From positions 1-24,573 of the forward strand of contig CAZKJO010000037.1 in the NCBI GenBank assembly GCA_964553105.1: a DNA stretch of 24,573 bases. Reading direction: 5' to 3'. Each line of letters starts with the position of its first letter. Within the stretch, counting starts at the first letter, position 1. Shown piece by piece: positions 6,357 to 13,086 of the stretch. The stretch is from Profundicola sp964553105. GTDB lineage: Bacteria > Bacteroidota > Bacteroidia > Flavobacteriales > Weeksellaceae. Below the pieces are notes generated by a model, which was given only the letters and a program-made list of their open reading frames with translations, ran no database searches and was not told where the DNA came from. The translations under genes were made by a program, and so were the position numbers.

Positions 6357-7466
6357 ATGCAATTACGTTCTATCTCCTACTTTATCGTCTTCATTATTTT
6401 AGTTTCAAGTTTGAGTTCTTGTAAACTATCACGCTTTGTTTACCACAATTTCGCTGATATTAATGATCATAAAATTTTTCCTGCACGCGTAATAGCCAAA
6501 GGCGAGACCAGCTTTAAGTTTCCTTATGCAGATGTAGAAAGAAAGCCAAAAAGCATTACAATCGATAATAAATCCTATGATTTTGAAAGCTTTTTAGAAA
6601 AACATAAAAGCGTAGCTTTTGTAATGATTGAAAATGACAGCATTGTCTATGAGCGATATTTTAATAAATATAATGATGAATCGATTGTGCCCAGTTTTTC
6701 AATGGCTAAGTCAATTACATCAATTTTAATTGGAATCGCTATAGACGAAGGATTAATTCAATCCGTAGAAGAACCCGTCACGAATTACATTCCCGAATTA
6801 AAGAAAAATGGATTTGAAAAAGTTAAGATTGAGCATTTACTTCAAATGACTTCTGGATTAGATTTTAACGAAGGTTATTATAATCCTTTTGGCGAGGTAG
6901 CGACTTTTTATTATGGTACTAACTTAAGAAAATCCATTGCTAAGCTTACATTAAAAAGAGAACCCGGTCTCGAAATGGAGTACGTGAGTGGCAACACCCA
7001 ACTTCTGGGTTTGGTATTAGAAAGAGCTCTAAAAGGAAGAACCGTTTCATCTTATTTAGAAGAAAAAATATGGCAACCATTAGAAATGGAATTTGATGCT
7101 AGCTGGAGTATCGATCGCAGAAAGAATGGTTTAGAAAAAACATTTTGTTGTGTAAATGCTAACGCAAGAGATTATGCTAAAATCGGAAGACTCTATCTCC
7201 ACAAAGGAAACTGGAATGGAAAACAAATCGTATCTAAATCTTGGGTAGAACAATCTACCAAAATAGATTCTACACAAGGAAGTTCAAAAGACTATCAGTA
7301 TCAATGGTGGTTACCTACAGAAAATGGCGACTATATGGCCAAAGGGATTTTAGGACAATATATTTATGTACACCCTACAAAAGACCTCATCATCGTAAGA
7401 TTAGGAAAAGATAAAGACGATCAAGATTGGGAGACTATTTTATCTAAAATTGGCGAAGCTTGGTAG
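6357..7466 (+). CDS. Serine hydrolase of the beta-lactamase/transpeptidase-like family, lipoprotein
   Basis: This 369-residue penicillin-recognising-fold hydrolase is exported as a lipoprotein. The start at 6357 is required by the signal peptide, with lipobox LSSC and lipidated Cys22. The catalytic SxxK motif is SMAK (Ser115, Lys118), followed by the family's LLQMTSGL loop. The second motif is the EYVSGNTQLLG segment with the expected tyrosine at 209. The third is probably KGILGQYIYVHP near the C-terminus. This arrangement resembles EstB/NylB-type esterases and amide hydrolases more than true class C beta-lactamases, so antibiotic resistance should not be assumed. The gene stands between the efflux operon's terminator and the MarR gene and appears to be transcribed alone. 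The substrate is unknown. Confidence 0.88.
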   Translation: MQLRSISYFIVFIILVSSLSSCKLSRFVYHNFADINDHKIFPARVIAKGETSFKFPYADVERKPKSITIDNKSYDFESFLEKHKSVAFVMIENDSIVYERYFNKYNDESIVPSFSMAKSITSILIGIAIDEGLIQSVEEPVTNYIPELKKNGFEKVKIEHLLQMTSGLDFNEGYYNPFGEVATFYYGTNLRKSIAKLTLKREPGLEMEYVSGNTQLLGLVLERALKGRTVSSYLEEKIWQPLEMEFDASWSIDRRKNGLEKTFCCVNANARDYAKIGRLYLHKGNWNGKQIVSKSWVEQSTKIDSTQGSSKDYQYQWWLPTENGDYMAKGILGQYIYVHPTKDLIIVRLGKDKDDQDWETILSKIGEAW

Positions 7467-7488
7467 TTTAATTTTTGTCGTTCATAGA

Positions 7489-7521
7489 TTTGAAACCTAT
7501 TACTATAAAGGCTTATATTTA
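7489..7521 (+). promoter_or_regulatory. Promoter of the MarR gene
   Basis: TTTG (7489-7492) and TATATTTA (7514-7521) are separated by 21 bases, matching the Bacteroidota -33/-7 layout with one deviation. The -7 element ends 15 bases before the ATG at 7537. Confidence 0.5.
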
Positions 7522-7536
7522 GCTAATTAAACCTAT

Positions 7537-8217
7537 ATGAAATACGAAACCTTACATGCTGTTATCTCTGAATTAGAGGAGTTTGAGAAGCATAAGCGTG
7601 ACTCCCAAATTTCTTTAGACTCTTTTAGAAGATGGTTGAATGAGCGCTTTTATCAGCAGGAATCTCCAATGAATTTAATGGAGAAAGTTAAAGTTGATTC
7701 ACCTTTAGGTCTTAACTATGAAATCGTTAAGCAGTTGATGCTATTGAATCGTTATAATAAAATCATTATCAAAAAAGGCATGGAGAAATATCCCGAATTG
7801 GTGAATGAAGACTTTACTTATTTATATCGATTATTGGATTATGAATCTTTGACTAAAATTCAACTGATTGAGAAAAACGCCCATGAAAAGCAAAGCGGCT
7901 TAGAGGTGATTAAACGTTTAATCAAATACGGCTTAGTAACCGAGTTCCCTGATCCAAACGATGGAAGAAGTAAGCGCATCAAGGTAACCGAAAAAGGGAA
8001 AGAATTGTTTAAGGAAACGACACACGAAGTCAATCTTATTTCTAATATCATCACTGCAAGATTGAGCATAGAAGAAAAAGAAATGCTTTTCAAGATTGTT
8101 AAAAAGATGAATGTCCTACAACACAATATCTATTTAAAATATAGAGAAGATGATATTTCTATGATTGAAAGTTTCTTTTCGGGCTCATTACAAAAAGATG
8201 AAGATTCTATTCTTTGA
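7537..8217 (+). CDS. MarR-family transcriptional regulator
   Basis: This is a 226-residue regulator, longer than the usual ~150 because of an N-terminal extension of about 60 residues rich in charged residues. The winged helix-turn-helix covers about residues 85-165. It includes a recognition region with the wing GLVTEFPDPNDGRSKRIKVTEKG, which is the canonical MarR DxRSKxxxLTxKG signature. C-terminal helices for dimerisation follow. The ligand cannot be deduced. It lies upstream of the copper genes in the same direction, 119 bases before the HMA protein. It might control them, but MarR proteins are not the usual copper sensors, and no shared palindrome was recognised. Confidence 0.9.
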   Translation: MKYETLHAVISELEEFEKHKRDSQISLDSFRRWLNERFYQQESPMNLMEKVKVDSPLGLNYEIVKQLMLLNRYNKIIIKKGMEKYPELVNEDFTYLYRLLDYESLTKIQLIEKNAHEKQSGLEVIKRLIKYGLVTEFPDPNDGRSKRIKVTEKGKELFKETTHEVNLISNIITARLSIEEKEMLFKIVKKMNVLQHNIYLKYREDDISMIESFFSGSLQKDEDSIL

Positions 8218-8336
8218 ATTATAATATGAATTGATTATCAGTTTTCATGAAATGAAAAGCCAACAGAATTATTAAACTTATGGTAGCCATGGCATAGGTC
8301 TTGCTACTTTAAGAAAGAACTAAAAAGATATATATT

Positions 8337-8549
8337 TTGAAAAAATCATTTAAAATAGACGGTATGACTTGCGAAGGCTGTGTACAAAAAGTACAGGATA
8401 CCTTTTCTGAAATAGAAGGCGTACAAACAGTAAAAGTAAGTTTAGAAAATGCAAGCGCTGATATTGAAGCTAATAACGATATCACGATGCAGCAATTACA
8501 AGATGCTATCGACGCCAAAGGTGGAAACTACGATGTTACACCCGGTTAA
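8337..8549 (+). CDS. Copper chaperone-like HMA-domain protein (CopZ-like)
   Basis: This 70-residue single-domain protein carries the metal-binding motif GMTCEGC (residues 9-15, with Cys12 and Cys15) and the normal ferredoxin-like HMA length. Proteins of this type bind Cu(I) in the cytoplasm and pass it to P1B ATPases such as the one encoded next. The start codon is TTG at 8337. The frame has no ATG before the preceding stop codon, and beginning here gives the typical MKKSFKIDGM start. The terminator behind it means it is transcribed separately from the ATPase. The HMA fold could also bind Zn or Hg, but the neighbour favours copper. Confidence 0.9.
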   Translation: MKKSFKIDGMTCEGCVQKVQDTFSEIEGVQTVKVSLENASADIEANNDITMQQLQDAIDAKGGNYDVTPG

Positions 8550-8574
8550 ATCTTGCTCATTGTAAAACATTTTC

Positions 8575-8617
8575 AAATCGCCTATGTGAACATGAATAGC
8601 ATAGGTGATTTTTTATT
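8575..8617 (+). terminator. Terminator behind the HMA protein
   Basis: AAATCGCCTATG (8575-8586) pairs along all 12 bases (one G-U pair) with CATAGGTGATTT (8600-8611), followed by a T run. Confidence 0.8.
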
Positions 8618-8645
8618 TAAGCCTTATCCCTTGTTATGGAGCTAT

Positions 8646-8659
8646 TATATTTAAATATA
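8646..8659. promoter_or_regulatory. Perfect 14-base palindrome upstream of copA
   Basis: TATATTTAAATATA is a perfect palindrome 63 bases before the copA start. It is entirely A/T, so chance is a real possibility. A -7-like TATCTTTA lies downstream at about 8691. Confidence 0.25.
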
Positions 8660-8722
8660 GGCTTATCTTTTATAACCATTGAATTTGATTATCTTTAGTA
8701 CAGATATTGATAGATTATACAT

Positions 8723-11320
8723 ATGTCACAAAATACTTATTATATACAGGGGATGACCTGTGAGGGTTGTGTTAAAAGCGTTCAGGAGGAGCTATCTAAA
8801 CTGAAGGGAGTTGACCATGTTGAGGTTGATTTAGATACGCAGACTGCTGTTTTAAATTCGGAGCAAGAAATTCCATTTGACCAAGTGGAAAAGCAACTTG
8901 CCTCTACCGATTACGAGGTATTCCAGACTTTAGAAGAAGCTCAAACCTATACCTACTATATTCAAGGGATGACTTGCGCTGGTTGTGGAGAAACTGTAAC
9001 CGATAGTTTAAAGTCAGTAGATGGTGTAGAAAAAATTAAAGTTGATTTGAATCAGCAAACCGCTGTTATTAGAACCAACAAGTATGTTCCATTTTTTAGA
9101 TTAAAAAAAGCCTTATCGAATACACACTATACTTTGCATAAATCCAAAGAAGATTTAAATAAAGCTGAATCTGACGAGCCTGTAATAGATGAGAGCAAAG
9201 TGCAAGAATGGTACTGCCCAATGATGTGCGAGGGCGACAAAACCTACCCAGAAAATGTGGGTTGTCCGGTTTGTGGAATGGATTTAGTCCCCCTGCAAAG
9301 CGCCGATTCTAGAGGTAATGACAGTACCTACAAGAAGTTATTAAATAAACTTTGGTGGTCGATAGCATTCACTTTGCCGATTTTCATTATCGCCATGAGT
9401 GAAATGATTCCTAACAATCCATTGTTTGATATACTAGATCAAAAATATTGGAATTGGGTTCAATTTGCATTATCCATACCTGTTGTATTCTATTTCTGTT
9501 GGATGTTCTTTGAAAGGGCCTACAACAGTATCAAAACTTGGAATCTAAACATGTTTACCTTGATTGGTATTGGTGCTGGAATGGCATGGATTTTTAGTAC
9601 GATTGCGATCATTTTTCCAGATTTAATGCCAGATGAATTTAAATCCCATGGCAGTGTTCACGTTTATTTTGAAGCTGCTACGGTGATTCTGACCTTAGTG
9701 TTGCTTGGGCAAGTGCTAGAAGCCAGAGCGCATGGAAAGACTCAGTCAGCAATTCAAGATTTGTTAAAATTAGCCCCGAATGAAGCCACTAAAGTGGTGG
9801 ACGGTCAAGAGGTAGTAGTTTCTATCAACGAGATTGAGGTAGGTGATGTTTTGCGTGTAAAACCAGGTGAGAAAGTTCCGGTGGATGGTGTGATAATAGA
9901 AGGAAGCAGTTCTGTAGACGAATCCATGATTACAGGAGAACCTATTCCAGTAGACAAGCGAGTGGAAGATCAAGTTTCTTCCGGAACCATTAATGGAAAT
10001 CAGAGTTTCTTGATGAAGGCGGAAAAAGTTGGCACAGACACTTTGCTATCTCAAATTATTGAAATGGTGAATGGAGCAACAAGAAGTAGAGCTCCGATTC
10101 AGAATTTGGCGGATAAGATTTCTGCTTATTTTGTTCCCATTGTGGTTGCAGTATCGGTAATTACTTTTATTGTTTGGGCTATTTTCGGTCCAGGGATAGA
10201 GTATGCATTTATTAATGCAATTGCTGTTCTTATTATAGCATGTCCCTGTGCGCTTGGTTTGGCGACGCCTATGAGTGTTATGGTTGGAATTGGAAAAGGA
10301 GCGCAAAACGGCGTTTTGGTGAGAAATGCTGAAGCTATCGAAATTTTAGACAAAGTTGATACCCTCATCATTGATAAAACAGGAACCATTACCGAAGGTA
10401 AGCCGTCGGTAGAGCGAATCATCAATTTCGATCCCGAGATGGAGCATGATTATTTAACGCGTATGATTGCCTCATTAAATCAGCAAAGTGAACATCCATT
10501 AGCTTCAGCGACGGTTAAATATGCTAAGGAAAAGAATATTGAATTAAAACCAGCTACAAATTTTGATGCCATCACCGGAAAAGGTGTAATTGGTAAAGTA
10601 AACCAAGTGGATGTAATTTTGGGTAATGAAGCTTTATTAGCAGATCATTCGGTGGTTATTCCAACGGATTTAAGAAAACAAGCAACGCATTACCAGTCAG
10701 AAGGAAAGACCGTGTCTTATGTTGCCTTAGATCAGCAAATAGCTGGAATTATGGTGATTGCCGATAAAATTAAAAAGACCAGTGTTGAGGCCATCAAATC
10801 ACTTCAAGACAAAGGTATTGAAGTGATTATGATGACGGGTGATAATCAGAAAACAGCACAAGCTGTTGCTTCTCAAACAGGTCTTAGTAAATTTAAAGCG
10901 AGTATGCTTCCTCAGGATAAATTGAGTGAAATTGAAAAATTACAAGCACAAGGTAAAATCGTTGCGATGGCGGGTGATGGGATTAACGATGCTCCGGCCT
11001 TGGCTCAATCCAATGTTGGAATTGCTATGGGTACCGGAACTGATGTTGCCATTAATTCTTCGGAAATCACTTTGGTTAAAGGAGATTTAAAGGGAATCGT
11101 AAAAGCTAAAAAATTAAGTCATGCAGTAATGAAAAACATTAAGCAAAATTTATTTTTCGCATTGATTTATAATACCTTAGGCGTTCCTGTTGCAGCCGGA
11201 ATTTTATATCCATTCTTTGGATTATTGTTATCTCCAATGATTGCTGCCTTGATCATGAGCTTTAGTTCGGTGAGTGTGATTGCGAATGCATTGAGGTTGC
11301 GAGGACTTTCCTTAGATTAA
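8723..11320 (+). CDS. copA: Copper-exporting P1B-1 type ATPase (CopA)
   Basis: This 865-residue ATPase exports Cu(I) across the inner membrane. In order, it has HMA domain 1 (GMTCEGC, Cys13/16), HMA domain 2 (GMTCAGC, Cys85/88), and a Cys-rich heavy-metal-binding segment (about residues 163-190, with WYCPMMC and CPVCGMDLVP). Eight membrane helices follow, with the CPC motif at 507-509. The cytoplasmic domains show TGEP, DKTGT (Asp551), the SEHPLA nucleotide-site motif and GDGINDAP (751-758). The YN pair in helix 7 (816-817) and MSFSS in helix 8 mark the Cu(I)-specific P1B-1 subclass. The length is normal for a two-HMA CopA. It lies after the HMA chaperone gene, with a terminator and about 100 bases between them. 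The HMBD suggests handling of metal passed from a partner such as a periplasmic or chaperone protein. Confidence 0.96.
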   Translation: MSQNTYYIQGMTCEGCVKSVQEELSKLKGVDHVEVDLDTQTAVLNSEQEIPFDQVEKQLASTDYEVFQTLEEAQTYTYYIQGMTCAGCGETVTDSLKSVDGVEKIKVDLNQQTAVIRTNKYVPFFRLKKALSNTHYTLHKSKEDLNKAESDEPVIDESKVQEWYCPMMCEGDKTYPENVGCPVCGMDLVPLQSADSRGNDSTYKKLLNKLWWSIAFTLPIFIIAMSEMIPNNPLFDILDQKYWNWVQFALSIPVVFYFCWMFFERAYNSIKTWNLNMFTLIGIGAGMAWIFSTIAIIFPDLMPDEFKSHGSVHVYFEAATVILTLVLLGQVLEARAHGKTQSAIQDLLKLAPNEATKVVDGQEVVVSINEIEVGDVLRVKPGEKVPVDGVIIEGSSSVDESMITGEPIPVDKRVEDQVSSGTINGNQSFLMKAEKVGTDTLLSQIIEMVNGATRSRAPIQNLADKISAYFVPIVVAVSVITFIVWAIFGPGIEYAFINAIAVLIIACPCALGLATPMSVMVGIGKGAQNGVLVRNAEAIEILDKVDTLIIDKTGTITEGKPSVERIINFDPEMEHDYLTRMIASLNQQSEHPLASATVKYAKEKNIELKPATNFDAITGKGVIGKVNQVDVILGNEALLADHSVVIPTDLRKQATHYQSEGKTVSYVALDQQIAGIMVIADKIKKTSVEAIKSLQDKGIEVIMMTGDNQKTAQAVASQTGLSKFKASMLPQDKLSEIEKLQAQGKIVAMAGDGINDAPALAQSNVGIAMGTGTDVAINSSEITLVKGDLKGIVKAKKLSHAVMKNIKQNLFFALIYNTLGVPVAAGILYPFFGLLLSPMIAALIMSFSSVSVIANALRLRGLSLD

Positions 11321-11425
11321 AAATATATTTTACATTTTTAAACCTCTCTTTCTTCAACTAATAAATTCTTAATATGTTTTTAAGGTATGCATATTGAGTT
11401 TTGGTATTAAATTAAATCTATTTAT

Positions 11426-11644
11426 ATGCAATTATTTAAAAACATCCTCATCACTTTATTGAATGTTGCCTTGCAGTCAGGACTGTTTTATGGAATATTT
11501 TATTTGATCACGGGAGACGCAAAAGCGTTTGGAGATTGCCTAATTATATTTTCGTTAATGAGTGGATCTTTTTGCACTTTAATGACGGTTGTGACAGGAA
11601 TTTTACCACTCAGAGGAATTAACAAAGAGGATCAATCATCATAG
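11426..11644 (+). CDS. Small two-helix membrane protein, unknown function
   Basis: This 72-residue protein is not recognised. There are two hydrophobic helices (about residues 7-27 and 37-61) joined by ITGDAKAFGD, with a short charged C-terminus (NKEDQSS). An ATG start, a 105-base upstream region and a strong terminator 12 bases after the stop support a real gene. It follows copA in the same direction. Whether it belongs functionally to copper handling cannot be told; it has two cysteines (in GDCLII and SFCTLM) within or near the second helix. Confidence 0.65.
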   Translation: MQLFKNILITLLNVALQSGLFYGIFYLITGDAKAFGDCLIIFSLMSGSFCTLMTVVTGILPLRGINKEDQSS

Positions 11645-11656
11645 TTTTATAAAAAT

Positions 11657-11686
11657 AAAAAGACCAGCTTTCGGGCTGGTCTTTTA
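11657..11686. terminator. Bidirectional terminator between convergent genes
   Basis: AAAAGACCAGC (11658-11668) pairs perfectly with GCTGGTCTTTT (11675-11685) around a 6-base loop. It has As before and Ts after, so it can work for the small membrane protein (+) and for the RRM gene (minus strand). Confidence 0.88.
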
Positions 11687-11707
11687 ATTCTAATAAGAGA
11701 TTATTTC

Positions 11708-12025
11708 TTAATATCTTCTACGATCGTTATTATCATTTCTTCTAAAACCGCCGCCTCCGCCACGATTGTTGTTATCTCTTCTTTCTCTTGGTTCTGCTTG
11801 TTTTACAACAATAGTAAAACCATCTAGTTCAGTACCGTCTAATTGAGCGATTGCTTCTTTAGCTTCCTCGTCATTTGCCATTTCAACGAAACCAAAACAT
11901 TTTGAACGTCCGGATTCTCTATCCATAATGATCTTAGATGAAGTTACTTCACCATAGTTTTCAAAAGCTTCTTTTAAGCCGTAATCGTCTGTTTCTCTGT
12001 TGAGTTTTGTTACAAAAATATTCAT
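11708..12025 (-). CDS. RRM-domain RNA-binding protein with Arg/Gly-rich tail
   Basis: This is a 105-residue single-strand RNA-binding protein. The RNA recognition motif covers about residues 1-76. RNP2 is IFVTKL (3-8) and RNP1 is KCFGFVEM (42-49), where the usual KGFGFV has Cys instead of Gly at its second place. The tail (about 77-105) is rich in Arg, Asn and Gly, with a GGGGG run, as in eukaryote-like glycine-rich RRM proteins. Proteins like this are found in Bacteroidota and cyanobacteria, where some respond to cold or act as global RNA chaperones. The role here is inferred from family only. The gene has its own long upstream region and a shared terminator. Confidence 0.93.
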   Translation of the reverse strand: MNIFVTKLNRETDDYGLKEAFENYGEVTSSKIIMDRESGRSKCFGFVEMANDEEAKEAIAQLDGTELDGFTIVVKQAEPRERRDNNNRGGGGGFRRNDNNDRRRY

Positions 12026-12323
12026 ATAAAAATTTAAAATAATATGAAATGAAACATAGCAAATTCTGCTCTGACTACTATTTCATTCCTTATGCGAATT
12101 TATAACAACTTATTGAATTAGAATAATTTATTTTTAACTTCGACTAAATTATTTTTAAAGCTTTATAATTTTTAAATATAAATTTTTAAAAAGCCTTAAT
12201 CCATAGGAGGTTCAGACGCTCAGAGAATAAATTTATGTTTGTGTTAAACTTTAAATGAAGGAAACTATTCTACGGAATTATTGCCAATTCTTGAACTTTT
12301 AGAATAGTAAACTGTTTTATTTT
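12026..12323 (-). other. Gene-free region upstream of the RRM gene
   Basis: No convincing reading frame was seen on either strand in these 298 bases. Read on the minus strand, an AGAATTTG (-7-like) lies at 12060-12067, 35 bases before the RRM start, and a TAAATTCG lies further up. A short direct repeat TCAGA-CGC-TCAGA occurs at about 12211-12223. The rest is strongly A/T-rich and could contain an untranslated leader, but no known RNA class was recognised. Confidence 0.4.
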
Positions 12324-12965
12324 CTAAAATAACCTTAGTTGTGATTCTTGACTTTCAGCCACCAAATCGATATCATAGTTGGGAAAAGAGAAATGTTCCA
12401 AATCTTTACCCTCCAAAAACAAGTGTTCATCTTCAGGTTTTAATATGATGGGCATTCGTTTTTTTATATTATGAATATCACTCATCAATTCATTCGCCTC
12501 GGTGGTGAGCATTGTAAATGTAGATAGAGAGCTTCCATCTTCTGGGTTTTGCCATTCAGAGAACAAACCTGCAAAAGCAAATAAATTATCCTCCCCTACT
12601 CCAATTTTAAATTTCTCCTTGTTTTTTCCCTTGGTATCATTCCATTTCCATTCATAGAAACCATTGGCAATAATTAAACATCTTCGGGAAGTATAATCCT
12701 TAAATGATTTTTTATCATAAACGCTTTCAATTCTTGCATTAAGCGTAAACTTCTTAATATCATTATCTTCACTCCATGCCGGAATCAATCCCCAATTCCA
12801 ATGTTTAATAAGCCCTGGCTCATCATTACAAATAATGGGCATTTTCGGAAAATCAAAGGCATTAAAATGCGAAGTAGGATGAAACAGTTCTATATTTTCA
12901 ATACTTGCATTAAAGCGCTTTTGCACTTCGGTTGCTTTCTTGGTCTGTTTCGTGTGATAGCACAT
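12324..12965 (-). CDS. yedK: SOS response-associated (SRAP) protein, YedK/HMCES-like
   Basis: This 213-residue protein senses abasic sites in single-stranded DNA. In this family, the cysteine exposed after removal of Met1 forms a thiazolidine cross-link with the abasic sugar. Cys2 is present. The other active-site residues are also visible: Asn76 in NARIES, Glu105 in NGFYEWKW, and His165 in SDIHNIKKRMPIIL. The substrate-channel motif HWNWGLIPAW (about 55-64) is conserved. The length matches the family (about 200-230). The gene is monocistronic in appearance, with a TATCTTTA promoter element 19 bases upstream. No SOS box was recognised. Confidence 0.95.
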   Translation of the reverse strand: MCYHTKQTKKATEVQKRFNASIENIELFHPTSHFNAFDFPKMPIICNDEPGLIKHWNWGLIPAWSEDNDIKKFTLNARIESVYDKKSFKDYTSRRCLIIANGFYEWKWNDTKGKNKEKFKIGVGEDNLFAFAGLFSEWQNPEDGSSLSTFTMLTTEANELMSDIHNIKKRMPIILKPEDEHLFLEGKDLEHFSFPNYDIDLVAESQESQLRLF

Positions 12966-12984
12966 GTAAGATTAAATTTTAATT

Positions 12985-12992
12985 TAAAGATA
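12985..12992 (-). promoter_or_regulatory. -7 element of the SRAP gene
   Basis: On the minus strand this reads TATCTTTA, one base off TAnnTTTG, 19 bases before the start codon. That is the same distance range as for the other promoters in this window. Confidence 0.35.
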
Positions 12993-13086
12993 TGCTTTTC
13001 TTATTAAATAATGAGGGTAAATTCATAAACCAATTTTCAAATAACAATACACATATCTTTTGAAAAATAAAAAATTGTAGCAGAAA

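Noticed and set aside
6357..7466. A true class C beta-lactamase conferring drug resistance
   Set aside because: The SxxK serine-hydrolase fold is clear, but the Y-x-N and KTG-type motifs diverge and match esterase/amide-hydrolase relatives better.
8309..8518. Minus-strand open frame across the HMA gene
   Set aside because: It overlaps a strongly recognisable metal-binding protein and has no independent support.
9770..10425. Several open frames on the opposite strand of the copA gene
   Set aside because: They are in other frames of a highly conserved ATPase and show no plausible protein features of their own.
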